Shown piece after piece: positions 55,065-63,562 of a stretch of 64,000 bases of DNA (the first letter of the stretch is position 1; each line of letters opens with the position of its first letter). The notes under the pieces were generated by a model, which did no database searches, was not told where the DNA came from, and saw nothing but the letters and a program-made list of their open reading frames with translations. This DNA is from Pseudomonas abietaniphila (lineage in GTDB: Bacteria > Pseudomonadota > Gammaproteobacteria > Pseudomonadales > Pseudomonadaceae). The position numbers and the translations under genes were made by a program. The DNA lies in NCBI RefSeq assembly GCF_039697315.1, contig NZ_CP155619.1, forward strand, positions 248,001-312,000, given 5' to 3'.

Positions 55065-55473
55065 AGCGAAGCGCTCCGGGCAAGCGAACATTGAGCGCCA
55101 GACGGCCAGGACCGGCGATCAGCACACTGGTAAAAATGATGATCAGCAACCAGCCGAACTGGCCTTGATCGATGCTCCAGTCGCTGTGCACCACGACCAG
55201 TGCCACCAGCAGCAGAAAGAGAATAGGCAGGCAAGCGAGTCTCGCCAGTACGCCGGTCAGAATCAGCAGCGGGCACAGCACCTCGGCGAAGATCGCCATG
55301 CTCAGGGTCAGGGGGGCGCCCAAATGGAACGGGTCTTCGATCAGGGACAACTGCGCATTGAAGTTCAGCAGCTTGGGCAGCCCGTGGACGAACAGCAGGA
55401 ACAACGCACCGCTCGCCCGCAGGAACAAAAGCCCCAGATCCCGAGCGCGGTCGTCGACAGTTGAATAGTTCAT
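55057..55473 (-). CDS. DoxX family membrane protein
   Basis: A 138-residue membrane protein with four helices; LGLLFLRASGALFLLFVHGLPKLLNF is the DoxX start and LILTGVLARLACLPILFLLL follows. DoxX-type proteins occur with oxidative-stress or quinone-linked enzymes; function here is unknown. First gene of a tightly overlapping three-gene operon. Confidence 0.85.
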   Translation of the reverse strand: MNYSTVDDRARDLGLLFLRASGALFLLFVHGLPKLLNFNAQLSLIEDPFHLGAPLTLSMAIFAEVLCPLLILTGVLARLACLPILFLLLVALVVVHSDWSIDQGQFGWLLIIIFTSVLIAGPGRLALNVRLPGALRYA

Positions 55474-55609
55474 CGCACACCCATGAATTCAGCGATACCC
55501 GTCGAGCCGAAACAGCGCCGACGGAAGGTGAAGCCATAGTGTCGTGGTGGGATATTCGGGTCTTGAACAGACGTGCTGTGAATGGACGGTTTGTGCGTGG
55601 GGCAACCGT

Positions 55610-55990
55610 TACCACTTGTTTCCGGATCATCCCGAATGACGCAGAGCGTCATTGAATGTGTCACCACGCGGAGCGCGGGACAATCAGCAGCGCAAAGCAC
55701 GCTGTGGCTTTTGACCTTCATACCGCAGCAGCTCAGACGCCACAAAACGCGACTTGGGTGCAGGCCAAACGCAGACGGCGCGGAGTGGGTCGAGCGGCAT
55801 GAATGCCGCGAGAGCGCCGTCAGGACATGGATGTCCGTTCGGCGCGGGCCCACGGAGCGTCGTCGGAATGCGGGTACCCGACGCAGGGGGGCCAAGCCAG
55901 GAGCCAGGACACTTGGTTACTTGGTGTCTTTTCAAGTAACCCGCCGAAGGCGGAACAGTTTGGACGTTAGGACAAACCAAACCATCAGCG
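55610..55990. repeat. Common pseudomonad intergenic repeat, no gene
   Basis: The 621-bp gap between doxX and the repeat-protein gene holds REP-type pieces (GACGCAGAGCGTC near 55637; CACGCGGAGCGCGGGAC near 55666) and then a longer block (about 55740-55960) with GTGGGTCGAGCGGCATGAAT, AGCGCCGTCAGGACATGGAT and GTAACCCGCCGAAGGCGGAA. I recall this block as a recurrent non-coding or decayed sequence in Pseudomonas genomes, often mis-annotated as small proteins. The last segment contains the inverted pair CCGCC-GAAG-GCGG. Confidence 0.6.
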
Positions 55991-56094
55991 TCACCTCAAA
56001 TAACGGAAGTTCACACCATACATGTGAGCTTGGTCTGGGCCTGGAGGCGGACTACCATCCGTAGCAAATACTGAATTCAACGATACTTACGCTT

Positions 56095-56778
56095 TCAGTT
56101 GGCCTCCTGAATCTGCCCCTTGCGCTCCATGATCATCCGCTCGCCGCTTTGTTGCCGTTGCTGTTGCAGGGAATCGGAGGTGCCGCCGGAAGAGGACGAG
56201 CCAGAGCTCGTGCCCGGCCGTAATGCAGGGTTGGTCGTGCCCACACCGGAGCTGTTCACGCCGCCGTTGTTCATGCGGTTCTGACTGCTGGCGTTATTGA
56301 CGCCGTTGGAGCCCGTGGCGGTGGTGTTATTGCTGTTGCTGCCATTGGTGTGGGTGGCATCGGTCCCGTTGGCGTTGGTGCCGTTGGTCCCCGTTGCATT
56401 GGTGTTGCTGCTGTTGCTGCCGTTGGTGTGCGTGGCGTCGGTGCCGTTGGCATTGATGCCGTTCGTCCCCGTAGCGTTCGTGTTGCCGCTGTTGGTGCCA
56501 TTGGTCCCGGTCGCGTTGGTATTACTGCTGTTCGTGCCGTTGGTCCCGGTCGCGTTGGTGTTATTGCTGTTGGAGCCATTTGTGCCGGCCGCGCCGGTGC
56601 CCGAGGCGCCGCCCGCTGAGCCAGCCGCGCCACCACCCGCTGCACCACCGCCACCAATGCCCGAGGCGGCGAGCATTAACGGCGACGAGGCCGCCTGCTG
56701 CGCCATGGCGCCACTCGACGCGGCGGTCATGGCGGCAAACAACAAACACATCAAGGTCTTGTGTGAGCTGATCATCAT
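56095..56778 (-). CDS. Exported Asn/Thr/Gly-rich repeat protein
   Basis: A 227-residue secreted protein. The signal peptide is residues 1-27 (ending SGAMAQ), a Gly/Ala-rich linker spans 39-64, and about 65-163 consists of seven to eight 13-residue repeats of consensus T-N-A-T-G-T-N-G-T-N-S-S-N. The C-terminus (200-227) is charged and Gln-rich (LQQQRQQSGERMIMERK). At DNA level this is a 39-bp tandem repeat. Function unknown; Thr/Asn/Gly periodicity suggests a surface-exposed repeat or beta-solenoid structure. GGAGAGA precedes the ATG. It is followed downstream by the common repeat block. Confidence 0.78.
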   Translation of the reverse strand: MMISSHKTLMCLLFAAMTAASSGAMAQQAASSPLMLAASGIGGGGAAGGGAAGSAGGASGTGAAGTNGSNSNNTNATGTNGTNSSNTNATGTNGTNSGNTNATGTNGINANGTDATHTNGSNSSNTNATGTNGTNANGTDATHTNGSNSNNTTATGSNGVNNASSQNRMNNGGVNSSGVGTTNPALRPGTSSGSSSSGGTSDSLQQQRQQSGERMIMERKGQIQEAN

Positions 56779-56852
56779 CGTCTCTCCGGAATTGCCCCAA
56801 GGGTCTTTCCTTTCGAGGACAGACGATCATCAGCGTTCGCTTTATTTACGTC

Positions 56853-58127
56853 TCAGTACCTTGGCTTGACCGCTGTCCAGTCCGGCTTGTACTTCTGCAT
56901 CTGCTTCACGTCGTCCCGTGAACGGATGCCGCAGGTCAGGTACTGGTCGTTGAGTTTGCCCAACTGGTCATAGTCCAGCTCAAGCCCCAGACCGGGTTCA
57001 CGGGTGATTTTCACGCAACCGTCGACGATCGGCAGCTTGCCGCCCTTGATCACTTCTTCGTCCGGTTCCTGCCATGGGTAGTGGGTGTCGCAGGCGAAAT
57101 CCAGATTCGGCACTGCCGCGGCCACATGCGTCATCGCCATCAGGCTGATGCCCAGGTGCGAGTTGGAGTGCATCGAAACACCCAGGCCGAACGTCTCGCA
57201 CATCTTCGCCAGCGCCTGGGTGTCGCGCAGGCCGCCCCAGTAATGGTGATCGGCGAGGACGATCTGCACGCTGTTCTGTGCCACGCTGCGGCGAAACTCG
57301 TCAAAATCGGTGACCACCATATTGGTCGCCAGCGGCAAGCCCGTGCGCTTATGCAGCTCGGCCATGCCGTCCAGCCCCGGCGTCGGGTCTTCGTAGTACT
57401 GCAGATCATCACCCAGGCGTTCGGCCATGCGGATGGACGTTTCCAGCGACCAGTTGCCGTTCGGGTCGATACGCAGCGGGTAACCGGGAAAGGCTCTTTT
57501 CAGGGCCTTGATGCACGACACTTCATGTTCCGGATCAAGCGCGCCGGCCTTGAGTTTGATGCTCTTGAACCCGTAGGCTTCGATCATCCGCCGCGCCTGG
57601 GCGACGATCTGCTCTTCGCTCAACGCCTCGCCCCAACTGTCAGGTGCATACGGCGAGTCGGCGTGCTGCGCGTATTTGAAAAACAGGTATGCGCTGAACG
57701 GCACCTGATCGCGCACCGCACCGCCGAGCAGGTCCACCAGCGGCAGGTTCATCGAGCGTGCCTGCAGGTCGAGAAAGGCGACTTCGAACGCCGAATACGC
57801 GTTGCTCACGGCTTTGCTCGCGTGTGACCCCGGCGCCAGCTCGGCGCCTGCAAGGCTCGCCGGTTTGTGGACCGCAACCGTGGCTTTCACCACGGCTTTG
57901 AGCTGCGCGAGATTAAACGGATCCATGCCGATCAGTTGGCTCTTCACCTGTTTCTGAATCGCCAGCGCCGGGGCGTCGCCGTAGCTTTCGCCCAGACCGA
58001 TATACCCGTTGTCGCTCTCGATTTCGATGATCGAGCGCAGCGCGAAAGGTTCGTGGATACCGCTGGCGTTGAGCAACGGCGGGTCACGGAACGCAATCGG
58101 AGTGACAGTAACGCGTGTGATTTTCAA
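56853..58127 (-). CDS. Enolase-superfamily dehydratase, glucarate dehydratase-like
   Basis: A 424-residue enolase-superfamily protein of the glucarate/mandelate racemase group. The KxK base motif is KLK at 191-193 (SIKLKAG). Metal ligands are Asp221 (LRIDPNGNW), Glu246 (YYEDPTPG) and Asn269 (LATNMVVT). The second base pair is likely Asp293 and His320 (GVSMHSN). This arrangement with Asn as third ligand and MHSNSHLG is that of glucarate dehydratase (GudD), which converts D-glucarate to 5-keto-4-deoxyglucarate. It lies 55 bp after an MFS sugar-acid carrier as an operon, with a divergent LysR regulator. Confidence 0.85.
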   Translation of the reverse strand: MKITRVTVTPIAFRDPPLLNASGIHEPFALRSIIEIESDNGYIGLGESYGDAPALAIQKQVKSQLIGMDPFNLAQLKAVVKATVAVHKPASLAGAELAPGSHASKAVSNAYSAFEVAFLDLQARSMNLPLVDLLGGAVRDQVPFSAYLFFKYAQHADSPYAPDSWGEALSEEQIVAQARRMIEAYGFKSIKLKAGALDPEHEVSCIKALKRAFPGYPLRIDPNGNWSLETSIRMAERLGDDLQYYEDPTPGLDGMAELHKRTGLPLATNMVVTDFDEFRRSVAQNSVQIVLADHHYWGGLRDTQALAKMCETFGLGVSMHSNSHLGISLMAMTHVAAAVPNLDFACDTHYPWQEPDEEVIKGGKLPIVDGCVKITREPGLGLELDYDQLGKLNDQYLTCGIRSRDDVKQMQKYKPDWTAVKPRY

Positions 58128-58182
58128 AAGACGTCTCCCGGACGATCAAGGTTTAAGGCTCAATTCGAAACTGGGTCTGGGG

Positions 58183-59571
58183 TTACTTGGCAGCGCGCAG
58201 CGCCACCGGTTTCTCACTCGAGGGGGCGAGCGCCACGTCTCGCGGCTTTCCCGGTTGTTCACCTATGGGCGTGGTGCGGGCAAAGAAGATCACCACCGCA
58301 GCCACCAATGAGGTGATCGCCAGGCCGTAAAGGCCGCCCTGAATCGAGCCGGTGGTTTGCTCCAGGAAACCGAATGCGGTCGGCGCGACGAATCCGCCGA
58401 GGTTGCCGATGGAGTTGATCAGCGCAATCACCGCCGCTGCGATGCGTGCGTCCAGATAGCCTTGAGGAATCGGCCAGAACAGGGCCGAAGCCGCCTTGAA
58501 ACCAATCGCCGCGAAACAGATGGCGACGAAGGCAAAGACCGGCCCGCCCGTGGTCGACATGAACATCCCGCAGGCGGCAATCACCAGCGTTACGGCGACC
58601 CACGCCTGTTGATGCTTGAAGCGTGCATCCAGTGCGGCAAAGCCATACATCGCGACGATGGAAATGATCCACGGTATCGAGTTGAACAGGCCGACTTCGA
58701 AGTCACTCAGGCTGCCCATCTTCTTGATCATGCTCGGCAGCCAGAACGTCGCGCCGTAGATGGTCAGCGCCACCGAGAAGTAGATGAAGCAGAACAGCAG
58801 GATCTGCCGATCCGCCAGCAATTTGAAGATCGACGGTTTGATCACTTGCGCCGCTTCCCGGGCGCGTTGCTCTTCTTCGATGGCATGGATCAGCGCGCCC
58901 TTCTCTTCCTCACTCAGCCACTTGGCGTCGCGGGGATGGGACTGCAACCAGAACCAGACGAAACCACACAAGGCGATGGACGCAAAACCCTCGATGATGA
59001 ACATCCACTGCCAGCCGTGCAGGTTAAGGCCGCTGACGCCCAACAGTGCGCCGGACACAGGACCGGAAATCACCGATGCGATGGCCGAACCGCTGAGGAA
59101 AACCGCCATTGCTTTGCCGCGCTCGGCCGAGGGCAGCCATTGGGTGAAGTAGTAAATGATGCCGGGGAAGAAGCCCGCCTCCGCCGCGCCAAGGATAAAG
59201 CGCAGAACATAAAAGCTGGTCTCGCCTCGCACGAACGCCATGGCCATCGCCGCTGCGCCCCAGGTGAACATGATGCGGGTCAGCCAGGCGCGGGCGCCGA
59301 ACCGTTGCAGCAGCAGGTTGGACGGGACTTCGAAGAGCGCATAGCCGACGAAGAACAGGCCGGCACCCAACCCGTACGCCGCAGCGCCAATGCCGAGGTC
59401 GGTTTCCATGTGGCTGCGCACGAAGCCGATGTTGACCCGGTCGATGTAGTTGACGATGAACATGATGACGAACAGCGGCAGCACGTGCCGCTTGACCTTG
59501 GCGGCCGCGCGGGCAAGCACGGTCGGGTCCGTCGTGGGATTGAGGGTATTCAAAGGGCAACTCCCGTTCAT
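58183..59571 (-). CDS. MFS transporter, anion:cation symporter family (glucarate/galactarate-like)
   Basis: A 462-residue carrier with about twelve helices; FIVNYIDRVNIGFVRSHM in helix 1 and GYALFEVPSNLLLQRFGARAW in the motif A loop are typical of the ACS family that imports glucarate, galactonate or tartrate. A TTG at residue 7 has a better-placed GGGAG ribosome-binding site than the ATG at 59571, so the true start may be 59553. First gene of the operon with the glucarate dehydratase-like gene. Confidence 0.88.
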   Translation of the reverse strand: MNGSCPLNTLNPTTDPTVLARAAAKVKRHVLPLFVIMFIVNYIDRVNIGFVRSHMETDLGIGAAAYGLGAGLFFVGYALFEVPSNLLLQRFGARAWLTRIMFTWGAAAMAMAFVRGETSFYVLRFILGAAEAGFFPGIIYYFTQWLPSAERGKAMAVFLSGSAIASVISGPVSGALLGVSGLNLHGWQWMFIIEGFASIALCGFVWFWLQSHPRDAKWLSEEEKGALIHAIEEEQRAREAAQVIKPSIFKLLADRQILLFCFIYFSVALTIYGATFWLPSMIKKMGSLSDFEVGLFNSIPWIISIVAMYGFAALDARFKHQQAWVAVTLVIAACGMFMSTTGGPVFAFVAICFAAIGFKAASALFWPIPQGYLDARIAAAVIALINSIGNLGGFVAPTAFGFLEQTTGSIQGGLYGLAITSLVAAVVIFFARTTPIGEQPGKPRDVALAPSSEKPVALRAAK

Positions 59572-59659
59572 TGTTTTTTTGGGGATGAGCCGATGATGGA
59601 CGCCGGTATTGTTCCCGTCTAATCTAGATTGACTGTTGATTGATACCCGGAATATATCA

Positions 59660-60559
59660 ATGTTCGAGCTTGCTCAACTTCGCTGCTTCACCACGGTGGC
59701 CACGGAACTCAACTTCCGCCGCGCCGCCGAACGGCTGAACATGACTCAACCGCCTTTAAGCCGACAGATTCAGTTACTGGAGCATCACCTGGGGGTCGAA
59801 CTGTTCACGCGCAGTACGCGAAGCGTGGCGCTCACGGCTGCCGGCCGGGCGTTCTTCATCGAGGCCCAGACGTTGCTCGAACACGCGCAACAGGCCGCAC
59901 TCGCCGCCAAACGGATCGCCGAAGGGGATATTGGGTCGGTGACGATCAGTTTCGTCGGCAGCGCGGTGTACGAATTTCTGCCGAAGGTCATCGCCGAGGC
60001 GCGCCTCAATCAGCCACACGTGAAAATCTCCCTGACCGAAATGAACACCTATTCCCAGCACGAAGCCTTGAGGGCCCGGCGTATTGACCTGGGCATCGTC
60101 CGGGCGCCACTGCTGCAGGCCGGGTACGAAACCGAATGCCTGGTGCGCGAGCCCTTCGTGCTTGCCGTGCCGGGCAGCCATCCGCTGGCCAGCGCCGCTA
60201 CCGTCAACGTGCAGGATCTGGATGCGCAGCCCTTCCTGATGTATTCGCACTCCGCTTACCCGCCGTTCAATGAACTGCTCACCGGTACGCTGCGTTCCGC
60301 GCAAGTGGCGCCGGAGTACGTGCAGTGGCTGGGGTCTTCGCTGACGATTCTGGCGCTGGTGAATGCGGGGATGGGTTTGGCACTGGTGCCCCGTTGCGCC
60401 ACCAATGTGGTGTTCAAGAACGTGGTGTTCCGTGACATTGACCTGGGCGAAGGTGTGCAAAGCGAGCTGCATCTGGTCTGGCGTTCGGACAACGACAACC
60501 CGGCGTGCATGATGTTGCTGGAGGCGATTCGTGCGGCAGTGAAAGCCGAAACGGCGTAA
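59660..60559 (+). CDS. LysR family transcriptional regulator
   Basis: A 299-residue LysR protein. The helix-turn-helix is VATELNFRRAAERLNMTQPP followed by LSRQIQLLEHHLG (about residues 12-45), with a C-terminal effector domain. The ATG at 59660 (MFELAQLRCFTTVA) fits the family better than the ATG at 59636. It is divergent from the MFS-glucarate dehydratase operon by 88 bp, so it probably activates it in response to the sugar diacid. Confidence 0.9.
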   Translation: MFELAQLRCFTTVATELNFRRAAERLNMTQPPLSRQIQLLEHHLGVELFTRSTRSVALTAAGRAFFIEAQTLLEHAQQAALAAKRIAEGDIGSVTISFVGSAVYEFLPKVIAEARLNQPHVKISLTEMNTYSQHEALRARRIDLGIVRAPLLQAGYETECLVREPFVLAVPGSHPLASAATVNVQDLDAQPFLMYSHSAYPPFNELLTGTLRSAQVAPEYVQWLGSSLTILALVNAGMGLALVPRCATNVVFKNVVFRDIDLGEGVQSELHLVWRSDNDNPACMMLLEAIRAAVKAETA

Positions 60560-60595
60560 CGGAAGCGGCCTGATCGGACCGCTCCCATACCCAGG

Positions 60596-61885
60596 TCAGG
60601 TGCGTTGCGCGACCGTCGTGGTGTCCGTCGACAATGGTTGGTCCGGCGTGATCGACAACGGTTCGATCTTGCCGACGATGAACAGATAGCTGAACGCCCC
60701 CAGCAACGCGAATGCGCCTGCGGTCATCAACGGCGCGGTGAACGACCCGTTGCCCATCACCAGCATGAAACCGGTAAAGGTGGTGATGAAAATCCCTGCC
60801 GTGTTTGAGGCGAAATTCTGTATGCCACCGATGGACGCGACGTGGGCCGGCGTTGGCGCGACGTCGGCGGGCAGGCACCAGATGCTCGCGCCGGCAAATG
60901 CCAGGCTTGCATAGGCCAGGCTGAAGAACGCCAACATGGCGTAGGTGTTCGCGGTGAACACCGACAACGAGATACTCGATGACATCAGCATGCCGCCGAC
61001 GATGCAGGTCTTGCGGGCTGCAGTCAGGCTCCAGCCACGACGGTACAAGGCATCAGAAGTCAGGCCGCCGACCCAGCCGCCGACAATGGATGCAATGGCC
61101 GGAATTGTCCCCAGAGTACCGAGGGACTTCAGCGAAAACCCGCGTTCAGTGACCAGGTAGGTCGGGAACCAGGTGATGAAGAAGTAGATGACGAAGTTCA
61201 GGCAGAAGAAGCCAAGCATCATGCCCCACAGCGTACGGTGGCGGAACAGTGATGCCCACTTGACCTTTGGCCGGGAAGCGACCGCTGCGACCTTGCCGGC
61301 CTCGTGCTGCTCAATGGCGGCAACGGCCTGTGGCTCCTTGTAGATCAGCCACCAGCCGATCACCCAGACCACGCCCACGGCACCAGTAATCACGAACGAA
61401 GCGCGCCAGCCCCAGAGCTCGATGATCAGCGCCACGACCGGAATCGACAGCGCCGAACCAACCCGCGAGCCGCTGTCGAAAATGCTGGTGGCAAACCCGC
61501 GCTCTTTCACGTCGAACCACTGACTGACGATTTTGGCGCAGGACGGATACGCCCCCGCCTCCCCCACGCCCAGCATCAACCGACAGCCGAACATCGTAGC
61601 CAGACTGCTGGCGGCAGCCGTCGCCGCCGTGAACAGCGACCACCAGGCCACCGCCAATGGCAGTGCGATCCTCGCGCCGACCTTATCGACGAACCAGCCA
61701 AAGGGCATTTGCATCAGCGCGTAGGTCCAGAAGAAACCGCTGAGCAGCAGGCCCATCTGTCCTGAGCCCAGGCCGAGTTCTTTCTGGATATAGGGCGCCG
61801 CAACCGCAAGGTTGGCCCTGTCGATGTAGTTGATGGCGACGGCAAGAAAGCAAAGAAATATGACCAACCAACGACCTTTCTGCAT
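60596..61885 (-). CDS. MFS transporter, anion:cation symporter family (hexuronate-like)
   Basis: A 429-residue ACS carrier with about twelve helices; AVAINYIDRANLAVAAPYIQ in helix 1 and QMPFGWFVDKVGARIALPLA as motif A. The gene is divergent from uxuA with a 396-bp shared regulatory gap carrying two TTGGCCTGACCAA sites, so the likely cargo is glucuronate, galacturonate or mannonate. It is convergent with the LysR gene at 59660. AGGAG precedes the ATG. Confidence 0.9.
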   Translation of the reverse strand: MQKGRWLVIFLCFLAVAINYIDRANLAVAAPYIQKELGLGSGQMGLLLSGFFWTYALMQMPFGWFVDKVGARIALPLAVAWWSLFTAATAAASSLATMFGCRLMLGVGEAGAYPSCAKIVSQWFDVKERGFATSIFDSGSRVGSALSIPVVALIIELWGWRASFVITGAVGVVWVIGWWLIYKEPQAVAAIEQHEAGKVAAVASRPKVKWASLFRHRTLWGMMLGFFCLNFVIYFFITWFPTYLVTERGFSLKSLGTLGTIPAIASIVGGWVGGLTSDALYRRGWSLTAARKTCIVGGMLMSSSISLSVFTANTYAMLAFFSLAYASLAFAGASIWCLPADVAPTPAHVASIGGIQNFASNTAGIFITTFTGFMLVMGNGSFTAPLMTAGAFALLGAFSYLFIVGKIEPLSITPDQPLSTDTTTVAQRT

Positions 61886-62002
61886 AGCGAGTCCTCCTGA
61901 TTATTTTTATGAGTAAGACTTCGTGCGCGCTTCGGGCAGGGCCTTGAACCTGAATTCACGAGGGGCTTTTCAATGGATTGACATCCCACTGAAAATCGCA
62001 AA

Positions 62003-62015
62003 TTGGCCTGACCAA
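62003..62015. promoter_or_regulatory. Putative FCD-GntR operator, MFS-proximal
   Basis: TTGGCCTGACCAA, TTGG/CCAA arms around five bases, 118 bp upstream of the divergent MFS gene. Identical to the site at 62118. Confidence 0.65.
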
Positions 62016-62117
62016 ATATCCGAATGCAGCCGATACTAGACCCGAAAAGAACGATATGGAAATCAGAAACGTGGTTTTTTTCGCACTTTTTCGCCAGCCG
62101 GTCGCGATTTGCATAAT

Positions 62118-62130
62118 TTGGCCTGACCAA
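62118..62130. promoter_or_regulatory. Putative FCD-GntR operator, uxuA-proximal
   Basis: A second exact TTGGCCTGACCAA, 152 bp upstream of uxuA and 115 bp from the first site. One site for each divergent promoter is the simple reading. Confidence 0.65.
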
Positions 62131-62191
62131 TCTATGCTCCGCTCAACCGTCTTCCAAGAGGCTCTGCAAGGGCGACAGGCTGGGACAGCAA

Positions 62192-62220
62192 CTGTAGGAG
62201 CGCGCTTGCCCACGATTGCG
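62192..62220. repeat. Single (half) REP in the uxuA leader
   Basis: CTGTAGGAGCGCGCTTGCCC followed by ACGATTGCG, a lone REP arm like that at 9816, located between the operator and uxuA. The rest of the 396-bp gap holds no gene. Confidence 0.7.
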
Positions 62221-62281
62221 ATTTACCTGCGACCTATTCGTTAACTGACACAACGTAACCCATAACAAAAAGGACTCCGCG

Positions 62282-63334
62282 ATGAAGATGACTTTCCGTT
62301 GGTACGGGGACAGCGACCCCGTGACCTTGCCGTACATCCGCCAGATCCCCGGCATGACCGGCGTCGTGTCAGCCATTTACGACATCCCGGTTGGAGAGGT
62401 CTGGCCGCTGGAAAAAATCACCGAGCTCAAACGTACCGTGAACGCCCACGGCCTGGACCTCGACGTCATCGAGAGCGTGCCGGTGCACGAAGACATCAAA
62501 CGCGGCCTGCCCAGCCGCGACCGCCTGATCGACAACTACGGCCAGACGCTGCGCAACCTCGCGGCGTGCGGGATCAAAGTGGTCTGCTACAACTTCATGC
62601 CGGTGTTCGACTGGACACGTTCGACGCTGGCCATGGAACTGCCCGATGGCTCGACCACACTGGCCTTCGACGTCGCCGTCATCGAACAGGCGAACCTCGA
62701 CGACGGCATCAGCCTGCCGGGCTGGGACGTCAGCTATGAACCGGAAACCCTGAGGGCGCTGATCACCGAATACGCTCAGGTTGACGAAGCCACCCTGCGT
62801 GAGCGTCTGGCGTACTTTCTTCAGCGCATCATCCCGGTGGCCCGGGAGGCCGGAATCAAGATGGCCTTGCACCCTGACGACCCACCCCGCTCCATGTTCG
62901 GCATGCCCCGCGTGGTGAAAAACCGCGAAGACCTCGCGCAGGTCATGGCGATGGTCGATGATCCGGCGAACGGCCTGACGCTGTGCTCCGGCTCATTGGG
63001 TGCCGACCTGGGCAATGACATCCCGTCACTGGTCCGGGAATTTGGTGGCCAGGGCCGCATCCATTTCGCCCACCTGCGCAACGTCAAGGTCAACGAGGCC
63101 GGCGACTTCTATGAAACCGCCCACCGCTCCGAAGACGGCTCGCTGGACATGGCCGAAATCGTCAAGGCCTACGTGGAAACCGGCTTCGAGGGCTACTACC
63201 GCCCCGACCACGGCCGCATGATCTGGGGCGAAACCGGCAGACCGGGGTACGGCCTGTACGACCGGGCGTTGGGCGCGGTGTATCTCAACGGATTGTGGGA
63301 AGGGATTCGCAAGGGGATGCCAACAGCGCACTGA
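62282..63334 (+). CDS. uxuA: Mannonate dehydratase
   Basis: A 350-residue mannonate dehydratase, which converts D-mannonate to 2-keto-3-deoxy-D-gluconate in glucuronate degradation. Characteristic motifs are [20 protein letters not shown] at the start, [14 protein letters not shown], the metal-site HPDDPP at 197-202, Cys235 in [16 protein letters not shown], and [13 protein letters not shown] at the end. AAGGA precedes the ATG. No uxuB lies next to it; the mannitol-dehydrogenase-family gene at 4446 is a candidate partner. Confidence 0.95.
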   Translation: MKMTFRWYGDSDPVTLPYIRQIPGMTGVVSAIYDIPVGEVWPLEKITELKRTVNAHGLDLDVIESVPVHEDIKRGLPSRDRLIDNYGQTLRNLAACGIKVVCYNFMPVFDWTRSTLAMELPDGSTTLAFDVAVIEQANLDDGISLPGWDVSYEPETLRALITEYAQVDEATLRERLAYFLQRIIPVAREAGIKMALHPDDPPRSMFGMPRVVKNREDLAQVMAMVDDPANGLTLCSGSLGADLGNDIPSLVREFGGQGRIHFAHLRNVKVNEAGDFYETAHRSEDGSLDMAEIVKAYVETGFEGYYRPDHGRMIWGETGRPGYGLYDRALGAVYLNGLWEGIRKGMPTAH

Positions 63335-63439
63335 GCGATGCGTGGATGGGCGGTCAGCTCTAACCGAGGTGGTCAATGGGGTTATGTACCTGAATCAAAC
63401 CTGAGGCCAGCATGCAGACTCAACAGCAGCGATGATCAA

Positions 63440-63529
63440 CTGTGGGAGCGAATTCATTCGCGACTGGCCGGCGCATCAAGCACGTCTCTGTTGCCTGAAC
63501 CTATTTCGCGAATGAATTCGGTCCCACAG
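63440..63529. repeat. BIME: paired inverted REP sequences
   Basis: CTGTGGGAGCGAATTCATTC at the left and GAATGAATTCGGTCCCACAG at the right are inverted, between convergent uxuA and the GntR gene. It is near-identical in its ends to the element at 5627. Confidence 0.92.
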
Positions 63530-63562
63530 CGTACGGGCCCAGGGCGGTCATCCCGTGTTGGC

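Noticed and set aside
58357..59622. 421-codon plus-strand frame opposite the MFS gene
   Set aside because: Antisense shadow; the minus strand encodes a complete carrier.
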